DNA from: Aquipluma nitroreducens
Lineage (GTDB): Bacteria; Bacteroidota; Bacteroidia; Bacteroidales; Prolixibacteraceae
Length of the DNA stretch: 64,000 bases
NCBI RefSeq assembly: GCF_009689585.1
Contig: NZ_AP018694.1
Coordinates: forward strand, 620,001 to 684,000
Direction: 5' to 3'
How positions within the stretch are numbered: position 1 is the first letter of the stretch; every line of letters begins with the position of its first letter. This document shows positions 1 through 9,800 of the stretch, in pieces. The notes under the pieces were generated by a model. It did no database searches and was not told the origin of the DNA. It was given only the letters and a program-made list of their open reading frames with translations. The position numbers and the translations under genes were made by a program.

Positions 1-98
1 GTAAATATTGCATTGGGCGCGCCTTACTCGAAGAAAATATCAAGAAAAATAATTTTAAACCACTTCTGATTAAGATCAGAAAAGACTATTACAACTAA
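1..98 (+). CDS. C-terminal end of VTC-domain polyphosphate polymerase (partial)
   Basis: Only the last 31 codons lie in the window, read in the third frame and ending at a TAA. The peptide contains KYCIGRALL followed by a basic tail (FKPLLIKIRKDYYN). This resembles the end of bacterial VTC-domain proteins, the CYTH-like polyphosphate polymerases related to yeast Vtc4. The call rests mostly on the next gene: DUF4956 membrane proteins commonly sit directly downstream of VTC-domain proteins in Bacteroidota. The segment is too short to show any catalytic residue. Confidence is moderate and depends on what lies upstream of the window. Confidence 0.5.
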   Translation, partial: KYCIGRALLEENIKKNNFKPLLIKIRKDYYN

Positions 99-186
99 AC
101 AATCAATTATGCGCTTATTGAACGTGGTGTTACAAATTGTACAGAGTTCCGAAGAGTTAAAATTTTTCGGCATCAAACTAATTAAT

Positions 187-780
187 ATGGAAGACTTCTT
201 GTCGTTATTGATAAGGTTTTCGCTTAATCTGCTCGTAATAGTTGCCATTGTAGTTGGCTTATATGCAAAAAACAGCAAACGCAAAGACTTCTACTTCAGC
301 TACATTGCGGTAAGTATGGTTATATTTTTGCTTTGCTTTCTGTTGGTCAGTGTAAAAATTGAGTTGGGCTTTGCGCTCGGGCTTTTTGCGGTTTTTGGAA
401 TTATCAGATACCGAACAGATGCCATTCCTATCAAAGAAATGACCTATCTGTTTGTCGTAATTGGGATTTCAGTAATCAATGCGCTTGCCAATAAAAAAAT
501 CAGTTATGCCGAGTTGATTACAACCAATCTGTTAATTGTTGGTGGTTTATATATTCTTGAGAAAATTCTCCATCTGCGACAAGAAATCTCTTACCGGGTT
601 ATTTACGAAAAGATTGAAAATGTTCAGGCAGGAAAAGACGATGAATTACTTGCCGACCTAAAACTAAGAACTGGAAAAAACATCAAACGATTTGAGATAG
701 AACGTATTGATTTTCTGAGAGACGTTGCTTACATCAATATTTTCTTCGATATTAATGGCAAAAACAAATCAGACCTATGA
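187..780 (+). CDS. DUF4956 family membrane protein
   Basis: 197-residue integral membrane protein of the DUF4956 family. After MEDFLSLLIRFSLNLLVIVA it has about four hydrophobic segments (near residues 10-27, 35-55, 60-75 and 85-125). The family hallmark ELGFALGLFAVFGIIRYRTD lies between segments, and a soluble 70-residue C-terminal domain follows. An in-frame ATG 78 bases upstream exists, but the extra 26 residues do not look like the family start, so the later ATG was chosen. The family usually accompanies VTC-type polyphosphate polymerases, so a role in membrane-associated polyphosphate synthesis or export is inferred. No biochemical function is established from the sequence. It overlaps the next gene by 4 bases (ATGA), which implies co-transcription and coupled translation. 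Confidence 0.85.
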   Translation: MEDFLSLLIRFSLNLLVIVAIVVGLYAKNSKRKDFYFSYIAVSMVIFLLCFLLVSVKIELGFALGLFAVFGIIRYRTDAIPIKEMTYLFVVIGISVINALANKKISYAELITTNLLIVGGLYILEKILHLRQEISYRVIYEKIENVQAGKDDELLADLKLRTGKNIKRFEIERIDFLRDVAYINIFFDINGKNKSDL

Positions 781-1439
781 GAATCAGAATCTACCTACTC
801 CTACTAGCCATTCTATTCAATTTCGTTAGCTATGCACAAACCGATCCTTCAACCTGGATTGAACTGGGTTTTAGTAAGAAGGTTGTTAAAAACCTGAAAG
901 TTGAATTTAATCCGGAATTAAGGCTGTTTTGTGATTTTAAGATGGATACCTACATTTTGGAAGGTGGGCTTTCATACAAACTTCACAAATACCTCACTAT
1001 TGCAGGATATTACCGGTACGAAAAAGAATGGGATTATAAAAAAAGTACCGGTGCTTATAAAGGTCAGGTAGCATCAAACCGAATAGCCTTTGACGCAAAA
1101 TCTGGATTTGATTTAAATCGATTCGATTTCCAATTCAGGTTAAGATACACCAATGGCGCTGACTTTGACCAAACCACTGATGACAAAGCGTCCTATTTCA
1201 GATACCGTGCAAAAATCGACTATGATATTAAAGGGAGTAAATTTGCTCCTTATTTTTCAGTTGAAGCTTTTCACGATTTGATTTTAGATCATGTTGACAA
1301 AGTTCGATATACAGGTGGATTGAGTTATCCGATAAATGACCGCCATGAACTTGGCTTGTTCTACAGATTTCAGGATTATTCTGAAGCAGATAAATCTGGT
1401 ACAAATATCATCGGAATTGGCTACAGCTTGAAATTTTAA
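777..1439 (+). CDS. DUF2490 outer-membrane beta-barrel protein
   Basis: 220 residues with a clear signal peptide (MRIRIYLLLLAILFNFVSYAQ). The rest is alternating amphipathic beta-strands with many aromatic residues and a C-terminal strand ending in phenylalanine (GIGYSLKF), as expected of an outer-membrane barrel. The pattern WIELGFSKKVVKNLKVEFNP and the EWDY/RYR motifs match DUF2490. Its start overlaps the DUF4956 stop, so the two are translated from one message and probably belong with the upstream VTC gene. Function is unknown. A porin-like or assembly-reporting role in the same polyphosphate-linked unit is inference from position only. Confidence 0.8.
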   Translation: MRIRIYLLLLAILFNFVSYAQTDPSTWIELGFSKKVVKNLKVEFNPELRLFCDFKMDTYILEGGLSYKLHKYLTIAGYYRYEKEWDYKKSTGAYKGQVASNRIAFDAKSGFDLNRFDFQFRLRYTNGADFDQTTDDKASYFRYRAKIDYDIKGSKFAPYFSVEAFHDLILDHVDKVRYTGGLSYPINDRHELGLFYRFQDYSEADKSGTNIIGIGYSLKF

Positions 1440-1541
1440 TCACTAAAATCCAATAACCCGGAAAGACAAAACAGAAAACGGCTTCCATTTTTATTTGAAA
1501 TGAGCAGTTAAATGAATTATCTTCGTGAAAAATATACGACA

Positions 1542-2348
1542 ATGATCCCAAGATTAAAATACGAAAATTCCAATTTTCTTCTGTTGGCCGGACCCTGTGC
1601 CATTGAAGGCGAACAAATGGCAATGGAAATTGCTGAAAAAATCGTTGCGATTTCAGAGAAGCTTCAGATACCCTATATTTTCAAAGGCTCGTACCGAAAA
1701 GCCAACCGGTCAAGACTCGATTCATTCACAGGAATTGGTGATGAAAAAGCGCTTAAAATTCTCAGGAAGGTGAGCGAAACTTTTGATATCCCAACAGTAA
1801 CAGATATTCATACAGCACTTGAAGCCTCGATGGCTGCTGAATATGTTGATATGCTGCAAATACCGGCTTTTTTATGTCGCCAGACTGATATTTTGGTTGC
1901 TGCGGCTGAAACAGGCAAAGCCGTTAACATTAAAAAAGGCCAGTTTTTATCGGCCGAAGCCATGAAATTTGCGGTTAACAAAGTTCGTGAAAGCGGCAAT
2001 GACAATGTATTTTTAACTGAACGTGGTTCAACTTTTGGGTATCACGACTTAATTGTTGACTACCGTGGAATTCCGGAGATGCAGCTCAACAACTGCCCCA
2101 TTATACTCGACATTACCCATTCCTTGCAGCAACCGAACCAATCGAGCGGAGTCACCGGTGGACAACCCCAGTTGATTGAAACCATTGCCCGCGCCGGAAT
2201 AGCCGTTGGTGTTGATGGAATCTTTATCGAAACACATCCTGATCCGGCCAATGCAAAATCGGACGGTGCAAATATGTTGCAGATTGATTTACTCGAAGGA
2301 CTTTTAACCCGGCTTGTACAACTCAGGCAAGTCGTTAAAACATTCTAG
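1542..2348 (+). CDS. kdsA: 3-deoxy-8-phosphooctulonate synthase (KdsA)
   Basis: Condenses phosphoenolpyruvate with arabinose 5-phosphate to KDO 8-phosphate, the first committed step to the KDO of lipopolysaccharide; cytoplasmic. The 268-residue protein has the TIM-barrel motifs LLAGPCAIEGE, FKGSYRKANRS, VDMLQIPAFLCRQTD, KKGQFLSAEAM and STFGYHDLIVDYRGIPEM. The cysteine in AGPCAIE is the metal ligand of the metal-dependent class (Aquifex type); the metal-independent E. coli enzyme has asparagine there. The start was placed at MIPRLKYENSNF; an ATG 30 bases upstream is in frame and cannot be excluded. Only 3 bases separate its stop from the next start. Confidence 0.95.
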   Translation: MIPRLKYENSNFLLLAGPCAIEGEQMAMEIAEKIVAISEKLQIPYIFKGSYRKANRSRLDSFTGIGDEKALKILRKVSETFDIPTVTDIHTALEASMAAEYVDMLQIPAFLCRQTDILVAAAETGKAVNIKKGQFLSAEAMKFAVNKVRESGNDNVFLTERGSTFGYHDLIVDYRGIPEMQLNNCPIILDITHSLQQPNQSSGVTGGQPQLIETIARAGIAVGVDGIFIETHPDPANAKSDGANMLQIDLLEGLLTRLVQLRQVVKTF

Positions 2349-2351
2349 GAT

Positions 2352-2756
2352 ATGGAAACCAGACGAAATTTTGTAGCCAAAATAGCTGCAGGAATGGCTG
2401 CAACAGGACTCATTTCAGTTTCAAAAAATGCGAAAGCAGGAGAAGCTCCAATAAAGAACATTTTTATTCATCATGTATTTTTTTGGTTGAATGAACCAGA
2501 AAACACTGAAGCCCGGAAACAATTTGAATTGGGATTGCAAAACCTGATTAAAGTTCCGCAAATTCGGTCGTACCACATTGGAACTCCGGTAGAATCACCC
2601 CGCGAAGTGGTTGACGATTCGTTTACATATTCATACATGGCTTTTTTCAAAAGTAAAGAAGATCAAAACACCTATCAAACCCATCCGATACATCTTCAAT
2701 TTATTGAAGATTGTCAACACCTTTGGAAAAAGGTAATCGTGTATGATGCGATGTAA
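2352..2756 (+). CDS. Dabb-family (stress-responsive alpha/beta barrel) protein with Tat-like leader
   Basis: 134 residues. The N-terminus METRRNFVAKIAAGMAATGL has a twin-arginine motif (TRRNFVA) before a hydrophobic stretch, so export by the Tat system is predicted. Residues 34-134 match the Dabb ferredoxin-like dimeric alpha/beta barrel: IFIHHVFFWL, the central IRSYHIGTPVESPR, and YSYMAFFKSKEDQNTYQTHPIHLQFI. Members are small dimeric proteins, some enzymatic and most uncharacterised, so no reaction is assigned. It follows kdsA after 3 bases and is probably co-transcribed, but no functional link to KDO synthesis is apparent. It faces the next gene tail to tail with 13 bases between stops. Confidence 0.8.
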   Translation: METRRNFVAKIAAGMAATGLISVSKNAKAGEAPIKNIFIHHVFFWLNEPENTEARKQFELGLQNLIKVPQIRSYHIGTPVESPREVVDDSFTYSYMAFFKSKEDQNTYQTHPIHLQFIEDCQHLWKKVIVYDAM

Positions 2757-2769
2757 AAACCGAAAATAA

Positions 2770-3627
2770 TTAGTACCGTTTCCTTTTGATCAATTGAACC
2801 TTGATTATCCGCACATCCTTTACCGGACGATCGTCGGTTTTTCGGGTTTCAACACCAGCAATCTGGTCAACAACATCCATTCCCTTCAGTACTTCGCCAA
2901 AAACAGTGTAGTTTTGATCGAGATGCGGACTACCGCCTATTGTCCGGTACACCTGCCGGTGTTCTGCCGGAATGCGATAAGGAACCATTTGCGCCAGTTC
3001 AGTTTTCACCAGATCATTGATTTGCGATTCGAGAATTAGAAGACTATCATTTTTGCTTTCAGCCAAACCTAATTGACGCAACCGACTAACGAGCTTTTGA
3101 TTTGCCGCATTACGAACAACATGGTTATATGCCCGATAATAATTGATTCGCTTCTCACCAACGTCAATCAAACTATCTGACAATGCTTTCCGCTGTATAA
3201 ATGTAAACTGAGTACTGCTTGAAGCCTGTTCCGGATTTTCCAAATCCCCTGTCCGGGCTGCATTAACAGCTCCTCGCTTATGAAAATATTGTTTCTTGAT
3301 TTCAGCAGGAATAACATAAGGTAATTCACCATTTCCAAGCGAAGCATCAGGCAGTGCATGCTTACTTTCAGGATCACCCGTTTGTATCAAAAAGTTATTG
3401 ATTACACGATGAAAAATGATACTGTCGTAAAAGCTTTGGTTAACCAATTTCAAAAAATTATTCCGGTGTAAAGGAGTTTCATCATACAGTCTGAAGATAA
3501 CTGAACCTTTATCAGTTACCAATTCAATATCGCGGTTCAAATCACGTTTTCTGACTCCATCGGCAATCCAGGGATTACAGCCATAAAACGCCAATAAAAC
3601 TATAATTATTGATAAAATTCTTTTCAT
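2770..3627 (-). CDS. Cyclophilin-type peptidyl-prolyl isomerase lipoprotein
   Basis: 285 residues with a lipoprotein leader (MKRILSIIIVLLAFYGCNPW, lipidation cysteine at residue 17), so it is predicted to be membrane anchored and periplasmic. The cyclophilin fold starts with ELVTDKGSVIFRLYDETPLHRNNFLKL and IIFHRVINNFLIQTGDP, and resumes with TVFGEVLKGMDVVDQIAGVET. Between these lies an insert of about 110 residues rich in charged helices, which is common in Bacteroidota periplasmic cyclophilins. It should catalyse cis/trans isomerisation of prolyl bonds during envelope protein folding. Just 24 bases separate its start from the stop of the upstream SpmA/B-like gene, so one transcript is likely. 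Confidence 0.9.
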   Translation of the reverse strand: MKRILSIIIVLLAFYGCNPWIADGVRKRDLNRDIELVTDKGSVIFRLYDETPLHRNNFLKLVNQSFYDSIIFHRVINNFLIQTGDPESKHALPDASLGNGELPYVIPAEIKKQYFHKRGAVNAARTGDLENPEQASSSTQFTFIQRKALSDSLIDVGEKRINYYRAYNHVVRNAANQKLVSRLRQLGLAESKNDSLLILESQINDLVKTELAQMVPYRIPAEHRQVYRTIGGSPHLDQNYTVFGEVLKGMDVVDQIAGVETRKTDDRPVKDVRIIKVQLIKRKRY

Positions 3628-3651
3628 CGGGTTTGCTTCAGGATTTAAGGT

Positions 3652-4884
3652 TTAATGAAAGAACATGTAAGCGATCAGAATGGCTGCTACTGCGCCGACA
3701 AAATCAGCAATTAACGCACATGTCAGTGCATATCGGGTATTTTTAACGCCCACCGAGCCAAAATAAACCGCAAGAATATAGAAAGTCGTATCAGATGAGC
3801 CTTGAATGGTGCAAGCCACCCTTCCAACAAACGAGTCGGCTCCGTACATCTTCATCACATCAACCATCATTCCTCTTGAACCACTGCCACTCAACGATTT
3901 CATCATGGCCGTTGGCAATGCAGGAATAAAATCGGTATTGATTCCCAATTGCTGAAAACACCAGGCAATTCCGGAAATAAACCATTCCATTGCTCCTGAA
4001 GTTCGAAAAACGCCTATAGCAACCAATATTGCAATCAGGTATGGAATAATCATAACAGCAGTATGAAATCCGTCTTTTGCGCCTTCAATAAAAGCATCGT
4101 AAACATTTACTTTCTTTCGAAAAGCAAGCAACATAAAACCAATAATAATCGAAAAAATAAACAGATTGCTTGATACACTTGATATCGTCTGAATCTGTTC
4201 CTTAGGTAATCCGGAAAAAAACCAGATTATTCCTGCAATAAAAAGAGTCAGGCCACCAATATAAGAAATTATAGTCTTATCAATCAGATTAATTTTCTGA
4301 TGCCATGCAACGGCCATTAATCCGGCTAATGTCGCGAAAAAAGTTGCCAAAAGTACAGGTATAAAAATATCGGAAGGATTAACTGCGCCGAGTTGAGCCC
4401 GATAAACCATAATACTGATAGGAATAATTGTCAAGCCAGAAGCATTCAAAACCAAAAACATAATCTGAGCATCAGAAGCAGTTTCTTTGGTTGGATTTGT
4501 TTCCTGCATTTCCTTCATTGCCTTCAGCCCCATTGGAGTAGCAGCATTGTCGAGATTCAACATGTTTGCTGCAATATTCATCATTATTGACCCATAAGCA
4601 GGATGTTCTTTCCCTAACGATGGAAATAACTTATTGAAAAACGGGCCTACAAAACGTGAGAATATTTTAACCACGCCCCCTCTCTCTCCTATTTTCATAA
4701 ATCCCATCCACAAGGTCAAAACACCGGTTAAACCAATAGATATTTCAAAGCCTGTTTTAGCCATCTCAAACGACGAATTCATCATTTGAGAAAAAATAGC
4801 GACATCACCAAAGAAAATGAGTTTAACCAGACCAATAACAAAAGCAACTACAAAGAAGAAAATCCATATATAATTCAGCGCCAT
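3652..4884 (-). CDS. SpmA/SpmB-like nucleoside-recognition (Gate) domain membrane protein
   Basis: 410-residue polytopic membrane protein with two Gate (nucleoside recognition) domains, equal to a fusion of spore maturation proteins A and B. The SpmA half has the conserved MMNIAANMLNLDNAATPMGLK. The SpmB half has FHTAVMIIPYLIAILVAIGVFR, ALPTAMMKSLSGSGSRGMMVD and GSSDTTFYILAVYFGSVGV. The fusion is widespread in Bacteroidota, which do not sporulate, so the spore name is historical; a transport role is likely but the substrate is unknown. It is upstream of and close to the cyclophilin gene. Some pipelines call it a nucleoside recognition domain protein. Confidence 0.9.
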   Translation of the reverse strand: MALNYIWIFFFVVAFVIGLVKLIFFGDVAIFSQMMNSSFEMAKTGFEISIGLTGVLTLWMGFMKIGERGGVVKIFSRFVGPFFNKLFPSLGKEHPAYGSIMMNIAANMLNLDNAATPMGLKAMKEMQETNPTKETASDAQIMFLVLNASGLTIIPISIMVYRAQLGAVNPSDIFIPVLLATFFATLAGLMAVAWHQKINLIDKTIISYIGGLTLFIAGIIWFFSGLPKEQIQTISSVSSNLFIFSIIIGFMLLAFRKKVNVYDAFIEGAKDGFHTAVMIIPYLIAILVAIGVFRTSGAMEWFISGIAWCFQQLGINTDFIPALPTAMMKSLSGSGSRGMMVDVMKMYGADSFVGRVACTIQGSSDTTFYILAVYFGSVGVKNTRYALTCALIADFVGAVAAILIAYMFFH

Positions 4885-4925
4885 GCCATATAATTAGGTA
4901 TTACGCACTAAATATATATAAAAAA

Positions 4926-4957
4926 GCGGCTGCTCCATACCCAGATGAAGCAGCCGC
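4926..4957 (-). terminator. Rho-independent terminator after susD
   Basis: A perfect 9-bp stem GCGGCTGCT/AGCAGCCGC with a 14-base loop. On the minus strand the stem is followed by five T residues. It lies 23 bases past the susD stop and so should end the susCD transcript. Confidence 0.85.
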
Positions 4958-4979
4958 CATTATAAATTAACCAAATAGA

Positions 4980-6767
4980 TTAGTAACCTGTATTTTGTTT
5001 TAAAACACCAGGTTCCAAATCAAGTTGAACTTGAGGAATAGGTTGATATTTATCCTTTTCATCAAATGTAGCACCTTTCATTACAAGTGGTCTTACTCTT
5101 TGATCAGCAGCGGCAAAAGCTTCCAGAGTGGCTTTCATACTACCTGGTTTAGCTTTATCCCAACGTCTCAAATCGAAGAAACGCATACCTTCAGTTGCAA
5201 ATTCAAGGCGTTGTTCCCATTGAACAGCCCTCATGGCTTCATCTTTATTTGCAAAAGCAGTATATGTTCCAATTTTATAATTGGCAGCAGGAACAGTGAA
5301 GTCTACGTATTGTTTCCATGTATCACCATCATTAATAGACTTATCACCCAGCTTATAAAGATTAACTTTACCCATAACAACTTCTTTACCAGCTCTGGTA
5401 CGTATTTGATTAACATAATTTAATGCAGTAGCCAAATCGCCTTCAGAAGCAGCAACTTCAGCTCTCCACAACAAGATATGACCCAAACGAAGGTAACGGA
5501 AGTTGTTGGCATTGATACCTGTCTGCCAACCTGTAGTTGTTGATAAGCTATTGCGTTCAGCTTTGTAAAAGAACGTTTTTTCAACAGTTACATAAGGTCC
5601 ACCCCATGCCTGGTCGCGGATCCAGTCAGAACCACGCATAATACCCCAATCCATGTATGGAAGTCCACGGCGACCCATAGTAAAGTCGATACGAGGATCA
5701 AGCAAATCAGTAGCTGGAATAAATTCATCACCTGAAGCGATACCTGCGTCATTCTTTAAATCGGTATTGTTAAAGGTATCAAACAATGGTAAACCAGCAG
5801 CATCAACTTTGAAAGCATTGGCCAGGTTCTGAGTTGGCTGGTGGAAACCGCAGCACATACCCAATTCAGGAGCATAAGGCGCATTTAAGCCAATTCCCAT
5901 TTCACCATTCAAAGATTCGTTGATGTCATTCACATTCCGTTGGATTTCAAAAATTGATTCTGAATTGTTATTTTTTGCAATACGGAAGTTGTCAAAGAAT
6001 TTGTCAGCCAATGTAAATCCGCCATTAGTGATAATGTCGTCTAACAAAGGTTTTGCACTTGCATAATCTAATACCTGCATATAAGCGCGGGCAGCCAGAG
6101 CTTTTGCAGCCCATTTGGTTGCACGGCCAGGTTGTGACTGCTTGGCAGGAAGGTTAGCGGCAGCAAATGCGAGGTCATCTTCGATGAATTTCAAAACAGC
6201 ACCTGCAGGATTGTCATTACTAATTGTATTAGCAACATCAACCTTATCTTCAGGGATCAATGGAATTTTATCGCCAAAAACCAACCAGCTTTCGAAATAA
6301 TACAGGCCTCTTAAAAAACGAGCTTCAGCTTGTAATTCAGTAGCTGTTGCAGCGGCTAAGGTTGGAGTTTTAGTAATTACATTCAAAACAATATTACAAC
6401 GGTTAACACCCATTCCAATATTTAACAACCATTTATCCGCAGGATAATTGTTTGTTGTTGACATATTCCATTGTTCTATTTCATTAACTGGAATCTGGTC
6501 GCCAATGTATGAACCTTTACCAGCATCGTCAGATGCAACGGAACCATAGGTCCAGTTTGTGATAGATGCACCCCAGCTAACAGACCATAAAGCTGACCCT
6601 TTAACCATACTATAAGCTCCGGTCAACAAAGCATTAACGCCCTTTTCGCTATAGAATACATCTTCGGAAGTCGATCCAAGCGGCTTTTTGTCCAAAAACG
6701 AATCAGCGCAAGAGAAAGATATGGCCATTAGAAAAACGGAAGCCATTATAATTGATAATTTTTTCAT
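4980..6767 (-). CDS. SusD/RagB-family glycan-binding lipoprotein
   Basis: 595-residue outer-membrane surface lipoprotein. The leader ends in a lipobox (AISFSCADSF, cysteine at residue 20). The SusD-like N-terminal part has FLDKKPLGSTSEDVFYSEKG and the TPR-like ARFLRGLYYFESWLVFGDKIPLI. The C-terminal SusD domain ends with RRWDKAKPG, KYQPIPQVQLDLEPGVLKQNTGY, as in the family. It binds oligosaccharide and caps the SusC transporter. The gene follows susC after 37 bases on the same transcript and is closed by a strong terminator. The substrate cannot be read from the sequence; the adjacent kduI/kduD genes suggest a uronate-containing glycan. Confidence 0.95.
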   Translation of the reverse strand: MKKLSIIMASVFLMAISFSCADSFLDKKPLGSTSEDVFYSEKGVNALLTGAYSMVKGSALWSVSWGASITNWTYGSVASDDAGKGSYIGDQIPVNEIEQWNMSTTNNYPADKWLLNIGMGVNRCNIVLNVITKTPTLAAATATELQAEARFLRGLYYFESWLVFGDKIPLIPEDKVDVANTISNDNPAGAVLKFIEDDLAFAAANLPAKQSQPGRATKWAAKALAARAYMQVLDYASAKPLLDDIITNGGFTLADKFFDNFRIAKNNNSESIFEIQRNVNDINESLNGEMGIGLNAPYAPELGMCCGFHQPTQNLANAFKVDAAGLPLFDTFNNTDLKNDAGIASGDEFIPATDLLDPRIDFTMGRRGLPYMDWGIMRGSDWIRDQAWGGPYVTVEKTFFYKAERNSLSTTTGWQTGINANNFRYLRLGHILLWRAEVAASEGDLATALNYVNQIRTRAGKEVVMGKVNLYKLGDKSINDGDTWKQYVDFTVPAANYKIGTYTAFANKDEAMRAVQWEQRLEFATEGMRFFDLRRWDKAKPGSMKATLEAFAAADQRVRPLVMKGATFDEKDKYQPIPQVQLDLEPGVLKQNTGY

Positions 6768-6804
6768 ATCATCCTTTGTTTTAAATTAATACTATTCACA
6801 AATA

Positions 6805-9800
6805 TTACAGACCAAGGGTCAAACCCAATGTAATCTGACGAGGTGTTGGCCATGATCCTTTGTCAACGCCCATCCGGTTTCCTTCTCCAGCAGTGTTTGA
6901 CAAGGTATTTACTTCAGGATCGAGACCACGGTACTTAGTAAGGGTGAACAAGTTTGTTGCCTGTACATACACTCTCAAACTTTTCATCTTTACTTTGTCG
7001 AGGATATTTTTTGGTAATGTATAACCCAATCTCATTGTCTTAAGTCTTAAGAAAGATCCGTCTTCAATAAAGGCGGTAGAAGCCTCCTGTGAACGTGATG
7101 CTCCATCAAGCATAGGCAATCTGGCACCAGTGTTTGAAGGTGTCCATGTATCATTAAGAGCATCTTTGCTTAATCCACCAACGAACTGACCGTAGTCGAT
7201 CCAGCGGCTTACGTAGTTGATCAAGTCATTACCATAACTTCCGTAGAAGAACATATTCAAGTCGAAAGCGCCATAACCCAAATCAACGTTTAAACCTCCA
7301 ACAAACTTAGGATGAGGGTCGCCGATAAAAGTACGGTCTTTGTCCATTGTAATTAAGCCATCACCATTTAAATCACGGTATTTATAGTGACCTACTGTGG
7401 TGTAGTCAGCAAACTGAGGTGCAGCAGCAGCTTCAGCAGCTGTCTGAATAATACCATCGGCGATTAAACCATAGAACATTGGATAAGCCATGCCTGAAGT
7501 AGCACGGGTATATTCAACCTGACGTTCTGAGTATCCAACAACTTCTTTTAAATTGTTTGAAAGAGATACAACTTCGTTTTTATAATGCGACCAGGTAGCA
7601 TTCAAAGCATAAGATAATTTGCCTGCCAATGCAGTATTGTGGTAGCCAACTTCAATATCAATACCGGTATTTTTCATTTCACCAATGTTAACGAAAGGTG
7701 GAGTTGCAGTACCCATTACCTGAGGTACACTTAAACGATAAAGCATATCCGAAGTTTTCCGCTGCCATACGTCAACAGATGCAGTCAACTTTTTATTCAA
7801 CATAGATGCATTAACTCCAGCGTTGATTGTTTGAGTAGTTTCCCAGCTTACATCAGCATTACCTTTTGTTGATGGTTCAAATCCAGCAATAGCAGAGGTT
7901 GGTGATCCATTTAAATTATAAGCAGCAGTGTAACCATTAGTTCCAAAGGTTGAATACATGTTGTATTCTCCAATCTGGTCGTTACCTGATTTACCCCAAC
8001 CTGCTCTAATTTTAAGAAGGTCTAACCATGTTTTTGAACTAGCCATAAAGCTTTCCTTACTAACTTCCCAAGCAGCAGAAGCAGCAGGGAATACTCCGTA
8101 ACGATTGGCTGCTCCAAATCTTGAAGAACCATCACGACGAACTGTAGCTTCGAAGAAATATTTACCCATCAAGTCATAGTTGGCACGTCCAAACTGAGAG
8201 AATAATGACCATGATGATCCGTTTCCATCGTTCACTTTATTTGACTCACCTGAGGTAAGTTGCATATAATCAGGTGCCAATGAGAAGTACTGACTGCGTC
8301 CGGCTGACATCCATTGGTAAGTATTATTTACAGCTTCAGTACCTAAAACTACATTGATTGTATGAATGTCTTTAATGGTAGTGCTGTAGTTAAGAGTATT
8401 TGACCAGTTCCATAAAATAGAATAGTTCGAGTCAACAGTTAAACCTGGAACCATGTTTGGTTCAGCATTTTCGTAGGTTGGAATGGTATAAGTTTTCGCA
8501 TTCCACTGTCCCATATTGTATCCAAATAAACTCTTAGCTGTTAAACCTTTCATCAAGGTAACTTCACCGTAAATATTACCGAGTACGCGAAACCATTTGC
8601 CATCGTTATTTTTTGCATGATCGAGCATAGCAACAGGATTGGCTGCATTACCAGTTCCAGGAGCTTTTGTACCCGCAAAATTACCCATGATGTCATATAC
8701 AGGAACAATTGGTTGCATACGGTATGCCATTGAAACCGCATTACCTTCACCATTGTTTGCTAAATCACCATTTTGATGAATCATAATAGCCTGAAGAGAT
8801 TCTCCAACTTTCAGCCAGTTACCAAATTTAGTATCGGCATTCACGCGGAAATTGTATCTTTTAAAACCGGTATGAATCAAAAAACCTTCTTCGCTCAAAT
8901 AATTTGAAGACAATGAGTAGGTTGATTTAGCTCCACCACCAGAAATAGAAAGATCGTATTCCTGAATTACACCTGTCCGATAAATTTCGTCAAACCAATT
9001 AGTACCTTGTTTGTTGGCCTTAATAATCTGGTTAGTAGGATAGACATATTTAGAAGCATCGGCAGCAGGATCGCCTTCCATAGCAGCTGTAGGCAGAATA
9101 TAATCAGGAATTACAGGAGATGTTCCATTGCCATATTGGTTGGCGAAAGAATAGCCATTTTTCTTCTGCAGAAACACAGCTTGACCATATTCTGCTGTAT
9201 TCAACATGTCGTACTGGTTGGTGGCATTTGAAATACCTGTCCGAACAGACAAAGTTACTGTTGCTTCCTGATTTTGGCGTCCGTGTTTGGTTGTAATCAA
9301 AATTACACCATTTGCACCACGGCTACCATAAATAGCAGACGATGAAGCATCTTTTAATACAGAAATTGATTCAACATCGTTAGGGTTAATATTATTACCC
9401 GGGCCTACCGGAACACCGTCGATAACATACAACGGATCGGCATTATTAATTGTACCAATACCATGGATACGAATTACAGCATCAGAACCTGGAGTATTAC
9501 CCGAATTTACGGTTACCCCTGAGATTTGTCCCTGCATGCGGCTTACCACACTTGGAGCACTCGATATTTTCATCTGTTCGTTTGAAACAGTTGAAATAGA
9601 TCCGGTTATCTCCTCTTTCTTACGAGTACCATAACCAACAACTACAACTTCATCAACACTGACAACATCAGCAAGCAAAGTCACCTTAAAACTGGTTTGA
9701 GATCCAATTTCAATTTCCTGACTTTTTAAACCAATGTATGAAACACTTAGAGTTTTAGCGTTAGTTGGCGCTGAAAAAGAGAATTTTCCATCCATGTCGG

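Noticed and set aside
109-186. Longer DUF4956 start
   Set aside because: The extra 26 residues do not match the family beginning MEDFLSLLIRF.
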